DNA of 64,000 bases from Janthinobacterium sp. B9-8 (GCF_000969645.2 NZ_CP014222.1:1240001-1304000), one strand, 5' to 3'. Counted from the first letter of the stretch, positions 45,404-53,844 are shown. Numbers and translations: made by a program. Notes: generated by a model not told the origin, from the letters alone.

Positions 45404-46543
45404 ATGCGATCTTCCCTGAGAACAAAAATTGCCTTGATTTCTCATGGCATCGACTTCGATATTGACATGTTCGCCGCTACCAGCCGGCGCTATTACGAAA
45501 ATACATACGGCTACTGCATCACTAACCGCAACGTCAAACGTGAGCATCGCATTCCACAGGTGCTGTTGCTGGGGGACGAACTTGTGGTTTCCGTTTTACG
45601 TCGCGAAGGCTCACCTTGGCGCCTTCGCTTCGAGGGAGACCGGCTGGCGCTTTACTACGAGGATGAGTATCGTCAGGATGTCGATTTGCCCGAGGCCCTG
45701 CCATTTTTCGGAAAAACACTCAAGGATGGTGCACGAACCGACGATGTGATCTCCGCCTATGGCGCCGTGACGCCGGGATTTTTTCTTTATCCGGATTGCC
45801 ACTATTTCGACAAGGGAAAACCCTGCGGTTTCTGCTCGTTGCGCAAGGCTCGCCACACAGTTGGGAAACCACTGGTCACGGAGCTCAGTCGTGAACGGGT
45901 GATGGAGACGACTCAGATAATCCAGAATTCCGGCTGGAATATCCCAATGATTACCAATACCTGCGGTACACCACCTGACGACGAAGGCACTCGGCGCGCG
46001 ATTCTCGAACCGCTGCAGGCAATACGCGATGCACGCGCCCCTGGTATTCGCATGCACGTCCTAGCTCATCCTCCCAATGACTTTCATCTGATCGACGAAT
46101 ACAAAGCAGCTGGCGTCACTTCAATCGCATTCAATCTCGAAGTGTATGGGCGCGAAGACTTCGCCCGTATTTGCCCAGGAAAAGATCAACACTACGGTTA
46201 TGACCGCTGGTGGGATGCGCTGGAATATGCGAAGGATGTCTTCGGCCCCTACGAAGTCTATTGCGGGTTGGTATGGGGCGTAGAGCCGATTCAAAGTAGC
46301 ATGGAAGGGATGGAAGCGATTTTATCCCGCGGCATTGGACTTGCCACCAATGTGTTTCATGCTGACCCAGGTTCTGTCATGGCAAAACACCCGCACCCCT
46401 CTGAGGACGACATTATCGCGTTGGCACAATGGGAGGAAAAGCTGTACCAGAAGTACCCCAAGGCAAACACCATTTACGACATTAGCATGAGAAATACCAT
46501 CGATTGGGAAATCCACAATCACTATATGGAGTCAGCGAAATGA
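45404..46543 (+). CDS. Radical SAM enzyme of unknown reaction
   Basis: A 379-residue protein. The cluster motif is Cys132-x8-Cys141-x2-Cys144 (PDCHYFDKGKPCGFCSL) instead of the usual C-x3-C-x2-C. It is followed by barrel strands typical of radical SAM enzymes (IPMITNTCGTPPDDEGTRRA, RMHVLAHPPNDF, TSIAFNLEVYG). An N-terminal domain of about 110 residues precedes the barrel. I do not recognise the subfamily. An in-frame TGA at 45398 fixes the start at or after 45404; GGAG lies 11 bases upstream. Its stop overlaps the ATG of the phosphoribosyltransferase gene, so a joint pathway is likely. GC content and codon choice look higher than in the flanking genes, suggesting transfer. Confidence 0.75.
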   Translation: MRSSLRTKIALISHGIDFDIDMFAATSRRYYENTYGYCITNRNVKREHRIPQVLLLGDELVVSVLRREGSPWRLRFEGDRLALYYEDEYRQDVDLPEALPFFGKTLKDGARTDDVISAYGAVTPGFFLYPDCHYFDKGKPCGFCSLRKARHTVGKPLVTELSRERVMETTQIIQNSGWNIPMITNTCGTPPDDEGTRRAILEPLQAIRDARAPGIRMHVLAHPPNDFHLIDEYKAAGVTSIAFNLEVYGREDFARICPGKDQHYGYDRWWDALEYAKDVFGPYEVYCGLVWGVEPIQSSMEGMEAILSRGIGLATNVFHADPGSVMAKHPHPSEDDIIALAQWEEKLYQKYPKANTIYDISMRNTIDWEIHNHYMESAK

Positions 46544-47067
46544 AGAAAATTGACCACTACAGCTGGGAAACGATCGACCTTTTGACGCGACAGCTTGCAT
46601 CAAGCATCAAAGAGCCGTTTGACGCAATGGTGTGCGTGCTACGTGGTGGCGCCGTTCCGGGCGCGATACTCGCCAACGAACTGGGTATCGACTTGATGAT
46701 GGGCATGAAGGTTGTTCAGAACGGCCAAATTAGCGGTGTTAACAAGGCTGGAATGGCTTACGAGGCAGAAAAAGCCGTAATCCGGGTCCCGTTGAACGAT
46801 GTCAGCCTTGCTGGCAAGCGTGTGCTTGTTGTTGACGACGTGCTGGACTCTGGTGAGACCGCGGCATTGGTAGTCGAGGAAGTGCGACGGCGCGGCGCGG
46901 TGGTCGTCAAGCTTGCGACATTGCAAGTCAAGACCTACTCGCGCTTCAAGCCAGATTATTTCGTTGAGGAAACCTGCAATTGGATTTTCTACCCATGGAT
47001 GTCCATGCGTGAGCTCGGAGAGATGGAGGAGCGCTTGCAGGCGCCGTTACGGGAGAATCGGGAGTGA
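46540..47067 (+). CDS. Purine-type phosphoribosyltransferase
   Basis: A 175-residue type I PRTase. The PRPP-binding loop VLVVDDVLDSGET lies near residues 95-107. CVLRGGAVPGAILANELGID near the start forms the diphosphate loop, and FVEETCNWIFYPW near the C-terminus is like the purine-base contact segment of hypoxanthine/xanthine PRTases. It would join PRPP to a base, or cleave such a product. I chose the ATG at 46540, which overlaps the radical SAM stop (ATGA). In this setting it may act on the product of the radical SAM enzyme rather than in ordinary salvage; that is inference. Confidence 0.85.
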   Translation: MKKIDHYSWETIDLLTRQLASSIKEPFDAMVCVLRGGAVPGAILANELGIDLMMGMKVVQNGQISGVNKAGMAYEAEKAVIRVPLNDVSLAGKRVLVVDDVLDSGETAALVVEEVRRRGAVVVKLATLQVKTYSRFKPDYFVEETCNWIFYPWMSMRELGEMEERLQAPLRENRE

Positions 47068-48263
47068 TAACTCTTCTGTTCTCAATGCTATTCGCGGCCA
47101 TCCTGTTGATCGGATTCTTCCAGGCGTTCTATCTGATACATTCAACTTTCTTGCGACCATCGCCCCCTCATTCCGAAATCTCGAACACAGTTCACAGGCA
47201 GGGGCCGGTGTCCATCCTGATTCCATTGTTCAATGCAGCATCCACAATCGAACGATGCCTAGAAGGAATTCTATCGAACGATCTTGGCCAGGTTACTCAG
47301 GTCGTGCTGGTGCTTGATCGTTGCACAGATGACAGCGAACAAGTGGCGCGTCGTTTTGAGGCTAGGCTTGCACAGTTTGAAGTGTCATTATGCATCGTTT
47401 CGCTGCCTGAGTTCCAGGCCGGAAAAGTTGCGGCGATCTTATATGGGGGGCAATTTCTGACCGCGCAAACGGTATTGCTGTTGGACGCCGACATCGTGCT
47501 AGCGCCAAGTGCGCTGGCAGAGCTGTTTGAATTTCATTCACGATCAACAGCGCCATTCAGCTCCTGCTTGATCTATCCACTCCAAGAACCGGGTCAGAGG
47601 CAGACGCTCTCGTCGCATATCGTTTGCAATAATCGTCTATATAGACAAAGCGTTCTGCAATGGGTCAAGAACGAAAACTCGGTCGCGAACTTTCCTGGTG
47701 GTTTGCATCTGATTGATTTTGCCAGTTACCGTGAACTCCTTGTGGAGGGGTTTCTTGAAGATCTGAGCGCGACATACCAAGTACTCAGTTCCGGCGGGAG
47801 TATTCCAATATTACCGCGTGTACTGGCTTGGGAGATCGAAAGACAGACGATCCGTGGTCTATTTCTACAGCGTCTACGCTGGACCATCGGAGCGATCCAA
47901 CATTTGCCCGTACAAATGCGTACCGCGCGGATGCAGCCCACGCTGAAGCGTAGAATTCTCGTGAACTCTTATCATGTTATGTGGGAATTTCAGCACTATG
48001 TGATTGCCGTGGCAACTTTCGCAGCGCCGTTTTCTGGTCGTTTATGGCCTGTCATGTTGCTGCCGCTAGCATTGTATTCGTTGCAAATAGCACGTTCGGT
48101 CTATCTGACGCGTAACGACTACAGAAACTCGCTTGTCGGCATTGCGCTGCATTGTATTGTATTTCCGATGGTGATCTCGGCGGCTTTGCTTGGGTCCGCC
48201 TTATTACTCCTAAAAACGCGACGCTTCTTCTTCGACACGTCATTGCTTTTTCGCCGCGACTGA
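47064..48263 (+). CDS. Membrane glycosyltransferase, family 2
   Basis: A 399-residue GT2 enzyme with an N-terminal membrane segment (about residues 2-24). The GT-A domain has SILIPLFNAASTIERCLEGI near 50, a DAD nucleotide-sugar/metal motif in LLLDADIV near 140, an ED pair in FLEDLSA near 232, and QRLRW near 269-273. Two or three C-terminal membrane segments cover about 310-385. The QxxRW motif is seen in processive and ceramide/hyaluronan-type GTs. It starts with GTG overlapping the PRTase stop, so all three genes form one coupled unit. Donor and acceptor are unknown. Confidence 0.82.
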   Translation: MITLLFSMLFAAILLIGFFQAFYLIHSTFLRPSPPHSEISNTVHRQGPVSILIPLFNAASTIERCLEGILSNDLGQVTQVVLVLDRCTDDSEQVARRFEARLAQFEVSLCIVSLPEFQAGKVAAILYGGQFLTAQTVLLLDADIVLAPSALAELFEFHSRSTAPFSSCLIYPLQEPGQRQTLSSHIVCNNRLYRQSVLQWVKNENSVANFPGGLHLIDFASYRELLVEGFLEDLSATYQVLSSGGSIPILPRVLAWEIERQTIRGLFLQRLRWTIGAIQHLPVQMRTARMQPTLKRRILVNSYHVMWEFQHYVIAVATFAAPFSGRLWPVMLLPLALYSLQIARSVYLTRNDYRNSLVGIALHCIVFPMVISAALLGSALLLLKTRRFFFDTSLLFRRD

Positions 48264-48386
48264 ACGTCAATGGCTGTTGTTTTGCCTAGCATCCGGTTAG
48301 CCAGAGAGCAAGGCAAGGCACCACTGAGGTAGCCCGAAATCTGTAGATATACCTCTTTGGTAAATTTGAACCAACAGGAGTGTGAG

Positions 48387-48540
48387 ATGAGTGGGAGGGT
48401 AACGCAAAGCTATGTCTCAGAATTTCGGGAAGAGGCGATCAAGCTGGTGCTTGAATAAGGGATGCCACCCTTGAGGCGGCCTCCCGTCGCGCTTTGGCAA
48501 TTTGTCACCTGCAGTATTTGCGCAAAAATTTAGCAAAAAA
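48387..48540 (+). mobile_element. Remnant of an IS3-type transposase orfA
   Basis: The ATG at 48387 opens a frame reading SYVSEFREEAIKLVLE, the usual helix-turn-helix start of IS3-family OrfA. A TAA after LVLE stops it, and only a short degraded stretch follows. No orfB or intact ends are visible. It lies 123 bp beyond the glycosyltransferase gene, at the right edge of the putative island. The rest of 48264-48813 holds only terminator hairpins. Confidence 0.6.
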
Positions 48541-48610
48541 GCGGTGTGTATTTGAAGTGGGTGTGTCTATGGCGGTAAGGACAGGTCAGTGCTTCGTATG
48601 TAGTAAATCG

Positions 48611-48645
48611 AAAAGCCGGTGTTGGATTATTCCGTACCGGCTTTT
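48611..48645. terminator. Terminator related to the post-amn hairpin
   Basis: AAAAGCCGGT and ACCGGCTTTT pair over a 15-base loop, with T-run. The loop and arms (GGATTAT in the loop, CCGGTG, ACCGG) align closely with the hairpin at 45004-45042, so the two probably share an origin. Confidence 0.8.
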
Positions 48646-48768
48646 TATCGCCTTCACTAATATCATAATATCGCCTATGTTTTTGTCAGGCCATAGGCGT
48701 TTGCTCAGGCGATACATTGGTTATTGGCCTTGTAAAGCTGGCATGGTGCGAAGCGTTTTGCATAGGCA

Positions 48769-48801
48769 AGAAGAAGGGCCTGCAGCGCAGGCCCTTCTTC
48801 T
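48769..48801. terminator. Terminator downstream of the PIN/PhoH gene
   Basis: AGAAGAAGGGCCTGC and its exact reverse complement (48787-48801) with a 3-base loop. It lies just past the stop of the minus-strand gene. Confidence 0.8.
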
Positions 48802-48813
48802 TTGTCCCACTTG

Positions 48814-50223
48814 CTACAGAGCCTCTGCCGCGTAATCCGCCAGTCTGGATCTCTCACCTCGGGTGAGGGTGATGTGGCCGGAGTGCTCCCACGTTTTAAA
48901 GCGATCGACCACGTAAGTCAGTCCCGAGCTGCCTTCGGTGAGGTAGGGCGTATCGATCTGGCTGATGTTGCCTAAGCACACCACCTTGGTGCCGGGGCCG
49001 GCGCGGGTGATGAGGGTTTTCATTTGCTTAGGGGTTAAGTTTTGCGCCTCGTCGATAATCAGGAATTTCTTGAGGAAGGTACGGCCGCGCATAAAGTTGA
49101 GCGATTTCACTTTGATGCGTGAGCGAATTAAATCGCGCGTGGCGGCGCGGCCCCAGTCCCCAGCTTCTGCATCAGATTGGTTGAGTACATCCAGATTGTC
49201 TTCGAGTGCGCCCATCCACGGCATCATTTTCTCTTCTTCGGTGCCGGGTAGGAAGCCAATGTCTTCGCCTACAGGCACAGTGACGCGAGTCATGATGATT
49301 TCACTGTAAATCTTGGATTCCAGCGTTTGCGCAAGGCTGGCGGCCAGTGTCAGTAGCGTCTTACCCGTGCCTGCCTGCCCAAGTAGCGAGACAAAATCGA
49401 CATCGGGGTTCATAAGCAGGTTGAGTGCGAAGTTTTGCTCGCGATTGCGGGCGACGATGCCCCAGATGGCATTTTTGTGGTGGCTGTAGTCTTTTAGGCT
49501 TTCGATGAGTGCTGTTTTACCTTCCACATTGACGACGCGGGCAGATAAGGGCGTGTCGCCCGCCTGATAAAGGAGCTGGTTGACGTAAAGCTCGCTGCAA
49601 TCTGGTCCTTTGATTTTCCAGTAGCTGCGGCCGCCTTCTTGCCAGCTTTGTAGGTCTTTGCCGTTGCGCTCCCAGAACTTCTGGTTGATTTCGCGCATGC
49701 CGGTGTAAAGCAGATCGGTATCTTCTAAAACTTTATCGTTAAAGTAATCTTCCGCCGCCAAACCCATCGCCCGCGCTTTGATGCGCATATTGATGTCTTT
49801 GGAAACCAAGATCACTTGGCGGGCGGTGTGCATTTGTTGCAGGTGGTGAACGACGCCCAGAATCTGGTTGTCGGCTTTGCCCATAGGGAGTTGGGCTGGC
49901 AGGACGCTGGTAATGGCTTCGGTCTGCATAAACAGCCGTCCTAGCGCTTGCCCTTTGCTGGCTAGGTTGAGTAAAACACCGCCATGCAGATCAAGTTCTT
50001 TGCCGGAAATGAGTTCTTCCAGAAAACGGCTGGCTTGCCGAGCATTGCGGGCGACTTCGGATGTGCCTTTTTTGTTGTTGTCGAGCTCTTCTAAAGTCAT
50101 CATCGGTAGAAAGAGATCGTGCTCCTCAAAGCGGAATAAGGAGGTGGGGTCGTGCATTAAAACATTGGTATCCAGAACGAAGAGCTTGGTGACACTCGCG
50201 GCTTTTGTCTTGCGGCTTGCCAT
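48814..50223 (-). CDS. PIN-PhoH ATPase/ribonuclease-type protein (PhoH2-like)
   Basis: A 469-residue protein from the ATG at 50223, which has AGGAG upstream (the frame opens at 50319). An N-terminal PIN domain (LFVLDTNVLMHDP near residue 12, with acidic residues of the nuclease site) is fused to a C-terminal PhoH ATPase. The ATPase has Walker A LGQAGTGKTLL near 250 and Walker B KFLIIDEAQNLTP near 365. PhoH2 proteins are sequence-specific RNA helicase/ribonucleases in mycobacteria; the same activity is a reasonable guess. bcp lies upstream on the same strand. Confidence 0.9.
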   Translation of the reverse strand: MASRKTKAASVTKLFVLDTNVLMHDPTSLFRFEEHDLFLPMMTLEELDNNKKGTSEVARNARQASRFLEELISGKELDLHGGVLLNLASKGQALGRLFMQTEAITSVLPAQLPMGKADNQILGVVHHLQQMHTARQVILVSKDINMRIKARAMGLAAEDYFNDKVLEDTDLLYTGMREINQKFWERNGKDLQSWQEGGRSYWKIKGPDCSELYVNQLLYQAGDTPLSARVVNVEGKTALIESLKDYSHHKNAIWGIVARNREQNFALNLLMNPDVDFVSLLGQAGTGKTLLTLAASLAQTLESKIYSEIIMTRVTVPVGEDIGFLPGTEEEKMMPWMGALEDNLDVLNQSDAEAGDWGRAATRDLIRSRIKVKSLNFMRGRTFLKKFLIIDEAQNLTPKQMKTLITRAGPGTKVVCLGNISQIDTPYLTEGSSGLTYVVDRFKTWEHSGHITLTRGERSRLADYAAEAL

Positions 50224-50325
50224 GATGAAACTCCTAGAACGGAAGAGTGGATGTGTTGTTGCCCGCGTGGCAAGTACAGGATGATGTGTTTGATAACAAC
50301 AGCCTGCCTTGCTCTGCATTTCAAC

Positions 50326-50781
50326 TTACAACGTTTTTACAAACTCCAGTACTTCTGCTACATGACCCGGCACTTTGACGCCGCGCCATTCTTTGGCGAT
50401 TTCTCCTTCCTTGTTAATCACAAAGGTACTGCGCTCAATTCCCCTTACATCTTTACCATACATCTTCTTTTGCTTCATGACATCAAAAGCGAGGCAAGCT
50501 GTCTCTTCCGGGTCAGAAACCAGCTCGAAAGGATATTCTTGTTTGGCTTTGAAGTTTTCGTGGCTCTTAAGGCTGTCTCTGGAAATGCCGAAAATGGTGC
50601 ATTGGGCGGCAAGGAACTCGGCATGATGATCGCGAAAATCACCGCCTTCGGTGGTGCAGCCTGGGGTGCTGTCCTTGGGGTAGAAATAGAGCACAAAGGC
50701 CTGGCCTTTCAGTGCGGTGGTATCAAAGTGCAGATTGGATGTGGTGGCGAGTTTTAATTCTGGACAAAGCTTGTTTGGCAT
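50326..50781 (-). CDS. bcp: Thiol peroxidase Bcp (peroxiredoxin Q)
   Basis: A 151-residue peroxiredoxin that reduces hydroperoxides. The peroxidatic Cys is in [18 protein letters not shown] near residue 44. E. coli Bcp has a second (resolving) Cys five residues later; here that position is Gly, so this is a one-Cys type that must be resolved by another Cys or a partner thiol. The ATG at 50781 follows GGAGA; a TTG precedes it. Confidence 0.93.
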   Translation of the reverse strand: MPNKLCPELKLATTSNLHFDTTALKGQAFVLYFYPKDSTPGCTTEGGDFRDHHAEFLAAQCTIFGISRDSLKSHENFKAKQEYPFELVSDPEETACLAFDVMKQKKMYGKDVRGIERSTFVINKEGEIAKEWRGVKVPGHVAEVLEFVKTL

Positions 50782-50874
50782 CAAGAGAATCTCCGTTGTT
50801 GTGATGATTATAGATGCGTGGCTGATGCTCCGCAGCTACAATACCCCCAAATATGTGAAGGGGATGTGACAGTA

Positions 50875-51450
50875 ATGAGTATCAAATCTGATAAGTGGAT
50901 TCGCCGCATGGCCAGCGAGCACGGCATGATCGAGCCGTTTGTGCCCGGCCAGGTTAAAGAAGTGAATGGCGAACGTATTGTTTCTTATGGTACTTCCAGC
51001 TACGGCTACGATATTCGCTGTGCCGATGAGTTTAAGGTTTTTACCAATATTAACTCGACGATTGTTGACCCAAAAAACTTTGATGAAGGCAGCTTTGTGA
51101 ATGTTTCTGGTAAGGGATATTGCATTATCCCGCCAAATTCTTTCGCATTGGCACGCACTGTGGAATATTTCCGTATTCCGCGTAATGCCTTGACTGTGTG
51201 TTTGGGTAAATCCACTTACGCGCGTTGCGGCATTATTGTGAATGTCACCCCGTTTGAGCCGGAGTGGGAAGGTTATGTGACGCTGGAATTCTCTAACACC
51301 ACGCCGCTCCCTGCCAAAATTTACGCTAACGAAGGCGTGGCGCAGGTCTTGTTCTTTGAGGCGGACGCAGATGATGTATGCGAAACTTCCTACCGCGATC
51401 GCGGCGGTAAATATCAGGGCCAAAGTGGCGTAACGCTGCCTAAGACCTAA
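50875..51450 (+). CDS. dcd: dCTP deaminase
   Basis: A 191-residue Dcd, which deaminates dCTP to dUTP for dTMP synthesis. The family start [20 protein letters not shown] fixes the ATG at 50875; the open frame begins earlier. [16 protein letters not shown] near residue 43 and [19 protein letters not shown] near 140 are typical, with the catalytic Glu in that later segment. It is functionally linked to thyA further right. Confidence 0.96.
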   Translation: MSIKSDKWIRRMASEHGMIEPFVPGQVKEVNGERIVSYGTSSYGYDIRCADEFKVFTNINSTIVDPKNFDEGSFVNVSGKGYCIIPPNSFALARTVEYFRIPRNALTVCLGKSTYARCGIIVNVTPFEPEWEGYVTLEFSNTTPLPAKIYANEGVAQVLFFEADADDVCETSYRDRGGKYQGQSGVTLPKT

Positions 51451-51470
51451 GCTTTATGATTCTTTTCTGC

Positions 51471-51499
51471 AGGCCCGTATTCGTACGGGCCTGTTTTTT
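51471..51499 (+). terminator. Terminator after dcd
   Basis: AGGCCCGTA and TACGGGCCT form a perfect stem capped by a TTCG tetraloop, followed by G and six T. Confidence 0.95.
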
Positions 51500-51522
51500 G
51501 ATTAATACCCCAAGGATTGCTG

Positions 51523-52341
51523 ATGACTCCGCTTATTTCTGCTTTGCAATTACAGGAACAACTGGCCGATGTGCTGCTGATCGATTGCCGTCATGATCTG
51601 GCTAATCCAGAGGCGGGACGCTTGGCCTATGCAGAGGGCCATTTGCCGGGCGCGTATTTTTTGCACCTGGATGACGATCTTTCCGGCCTTAAAACAGGGG
51701 CGAATGGCCGTCATCCTTTGCCTGATCCGCAGGTCTTGGCGGATAAGCTGGCAGATATGGGGATGAGTCGTTCGCGCCGTGTGGTGGCATATGATGCACA
51801 GGGTGGTATGTATGCAGCCAGATTGTGGTGGCTGCTGCGCTGGTTGGGGCACGATCACGTGCAGGTTTTGGATGGCGGAATGGCCGCATGGCAGGGGGCG
51901 CTGGTCAAAGACTTGCCAAAACCAGTAGTGGCGGAGTTTGTTGCAGAGCTGCGCCCCGCGCTGATGGTGGGTGTGGAGGAGGTGCTGGCGAATATCAAAC
52001 TGCCGATTTTTACGGTGGTGGACGCTCGTTCTCCTTCCCGTTTTATGGGCGAAGGTGAAACGATGGACCCGGTAGGCGGGCATATCCCCGGCGCGATTAA
52101 TCGTTTTTTTCAGAATAATTTGCAGGAAGACGGCCGTTTTAAATCTGCTGAAGTTCTGAAGGCTGAGTGGCAGCAACGGCTGGCCGGCTTTGATGCAAGC
52201 CATACCGTACAGCAATGCGGCTCGGGCGTAACAGCCTGTCATAATTTGCTGGCACTGGAAGTGGCTGGCTTAAGCGGGGCCAGACTTTATGCTGGCTCAT
52301 GGAGTGAGTGGTGCGCGGATGCGGCAAGACCTGTTGCCTGA
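51523..52341 (+). CDS. sseA: Two-domain rhodanese/3-mercaptopyruvate sulfurtransferase
   Basis: A 272-residue sulfurtransferase with two rhodanese domains. The second carries the active-site loop QQCGSGVTACHN near residue 228. The CGSGVTA loop is the form found in 3-mercaptopyruvate sulfurtransferases, while thiosulfate rhodaneses have CRxGxT with basic residues. ARSPSRFMGEGE is also typical of SseA. The ATG at 51523 follows AAGGA; a TTG six bases earlier is an alternative. Confidence 0.88.
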   Translation: MTPLISALQLQEQLADVLLIDCRHDLANPEAGRLAYAEGHLPGAYFLHLDDDLSGLKTGANGRHPLPDPQVLADKLADMGMSRSRRVVAYDAQGGMYAARLWWLLRWLGHDHVQVLDGGMAAWQGALVKDLPKPVVAEFVAELRPALMVGVEEVLANIKLPIFTVVDARSPSRFMGEGETMDPVGGHIPGAINRFFQNNLQEDGRFKSAEVLKAEWQQRLAGFDASHTVQQCGSGVTACHNLLALEVAGLSGARLYAGSWSEWCADAARPVA

Positions 52342-52380
52342 TCTGTTGCTTAAGTGTTGACGCTGGGTTTGTGGGCGAAT

Positions 52381-52410
52381 ACCCGCTGGTAAAAAACCAG
52401 CGGGTTTTTT
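52381..52410 (+). terminator. Terminator after sseA
   Basis: ACCCGCTGGT and ACCAGCGGGT form a perfect 10-bp stem, followed by a T-run. Confidence 0.93.
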
Positions 52411-52421
52411 CTTGTTGTTTT

Positions 52422-52465
52422 ATACATAAATATACATTATGTATTTATGTTATGTATTTATGTAT
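52422..52465. promoter_or_regulatory. AT-rich direct and inverted repeats before the AhpD-like gene
   Basis: A 13-bp unit TTATGTATTTATG occurs twice in tandem (52437-52449, 52450-52462). ATACATAAATA (52422-52432) is its near reverse complement on the left. The block ends 17 bp before the start codon and probably contains the promoter and an operator. Confidence 0.55.
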
Positions 52466-52481
52466 TTTAAAAAAAGAAGAA

Positions 52482-52835
52482 ATGAGTCACTGCTACAAAG
52501 AAGTCGTTAATGACATCAGCGCTCAGCTTGCCCAAATGAATAAAGCGATTCCGGCAACTATGGCGGGGTTTGGTCAAATGGCCAAAGCCACCCATAGCGA
52601 TGGTGCGCTGGATAAAAAAACAAAAGAACTGATCGCAATAGCCATTGGTATTGCCGCCCATTGTCAGGGCTGTTTAGGTTTTCATGCCAAGGCGTGTGTC
52701 AGTATGGGCGTGACCCGTGCGGAGTTTATGGAAATGCTGCAAGTCGCTATCTATATGGGCGGCGGCCCCAGTGTAATGACGGGGACAGAGGCTTTGCAGG
52801 CTTATGAGGAGTTTGACGGGGAAAAGGCGGCTTAA
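52482..52835 (+). CDS. AhpD-like / carboxymuconolactone decarboxylase family protein
   Basis: A 117-residue CMD-family protein. HCQGCLGFHAKA near residue 60 contains the CxxC plus His relay (C-x2-C-x3-H) of AhpD-like alkylhydroperoxidases, and Glu lies one turn before. This suggests thiol-based peroxidase or reductase activity rather than muconolactone decarboxylation. The start at 52482 has AAGAAGAA upstream; the frame continues upstream through the terminator, which cannot be coding. Confidence 0.88.
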   Translation: MSHCYKEVVNDISAQLAQMNKAIPATMAGFGQMAKATHSDGALDKKTKELIAIAIGIAAHCQGCLGFHAKACVSMGVTRAEFMEMLQVAIYMGGGPSVMTGTEALQAYEEFDGEKAA

Positions 52836-52855
52836 GCGGTGAAGTGATGTTGATT

Positions 52856-52890
52856 AAAAACGGCTTTGAATTCATTCAAAGCCGTTTTTT
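52856..52890. terminator. Bidirectional terminator between the AhpD-like gene and trmJ
   Basis: CGGCTTTGAA and TTCAAAGCCG with a 4-base loop, flanked by A-run and T-run; it serves the convergent genes. Confidence 0.93.
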
Positions 52891-52899
52891 GTGCCCGGT

Positions 52900-53670
52900 T
52901 TATTTCGGTGGCTTCAGCCATCTTTCCGTGGTGGTGGTCGCACGTAACCAACCACGCAAAATATCGACTTCTTCGCGCTCCAGGTTGGCGCGGGTAAACA
53001 TGCGGCGCATTCTGGGCATGAGGCGCTGGGGGGCGTCTGGTTTAAGAAAACCAATCGTAGTCAGTGTTTCTTCTAGGTGAGTGAAGAAATGTTCCAGTGC
53101 ATCGTGCGTGGCGCTGTCACGGCTTTCGGCAAGATAGGACACATCGTCAGCCAGGGTGGCGAAGATTTCGTAGGCAAATACTTGCACGGCTTGCGCTAGA
53201 TTCAGGCTGGAGTAATCCGGATTAGTGGGAATGGTCGCCATGCGGTTACAAAGCAGCACTTCGTCAATGGTCAGGCCAGACATTTCTGTGCCAAACACCA
53301 GCGCAATATCGTGGCCCGCCTGGATGGCCTGAATAATTTCTGGGGCGAGCTGTCTTGGGGTTTGCAGTGGATGGGCGAGTTCTCTGCGGCGTGCGGTTAG
53401 TGCGATTTGCAAAGTGGTGCCCGCTAAGGCTTCTTCCATGCTGCTCACAACGACAGCGGTATTAAGTACATCGTCGGCATTACTGGCTAAAGCGGTGGCA
53501 GTGTCCGAAGGAAACTCCTTGGGATTGATCAGGTAGAGCTTGTTGATTCCCATGGTTTTCATGGCACGGGCGGTAGAGCCGATATTGCCAGGGTGGGAGG
53601 TATGAGAAAGCACAATCCGAATGCGGGAGAGACATTCGGCGGAAGAAATATTGATAGTTTGTTTATTCAT
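52900..53670 (-). CDS. trmJ: tRNA (Cm32/Um32) 2'-O-methyltransferase TrmJ
   Basis: A 256-residue SPOUT methyltransferase from the ATG at 53670. Family traits are IRIVLSHTSHPGNIGSTARA near residue 17, VFGTEMSGLTIDEVLLCN near 120 and DYSSLNLAQAVQVFAYEI near 147; the last forms the SAM-binding knot. It methylates position 32 of several tRNAs. The frame opens much further upstream but would overlap suhB. It is divergent from suhB, an order conserved in related bacteria. Confidence 0.93.
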   Translation of the reverse strand: MNKQTINISSAECLSRIRIVLSHTSHPGNIGSTARAMKTMGINKLYLINPKEFPSDTATALASNADDVLNTAVVVSSMEEALAGTTLQIALTARRRELAHPLQTPRQLAPEIIQAIQAGHDIALVFGTEMSGLTIDEVLLCNRMATIPTNPDYSSLNLAQAVQVFAYEIFATLADDVSYLAESRDSATHDALEHFFTHLEETLTTIGFLKPDAPQRLMPRMRRMFTRANLEREEVDILRGWLRATTTTERWLKPPK

Positions 53671-53844
53671 TTTGAGAGCACAGGTAGAATAGCGGCCAAT
53701 CTTATATCGGGTAGCCCTGTGATGGGCTTGGGATGCGATTTTGATTCGCACGAATATATACTGTGATTCATGCTGTGTCGCGTTTTTTAAGCCCTTTTGC
53801 GCTGCCCCGTTGGTCGATCTTTTACTTTTAATCAGGAATTCGCC

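Noticed and set aside
51550..52242. 230-codon minus-strand open frame across the sulfurtransferase gene
   Set aside because: It lies antisense to a clear two-domain rhodanese and has a His/Gln-rich, non-protein-like composition.
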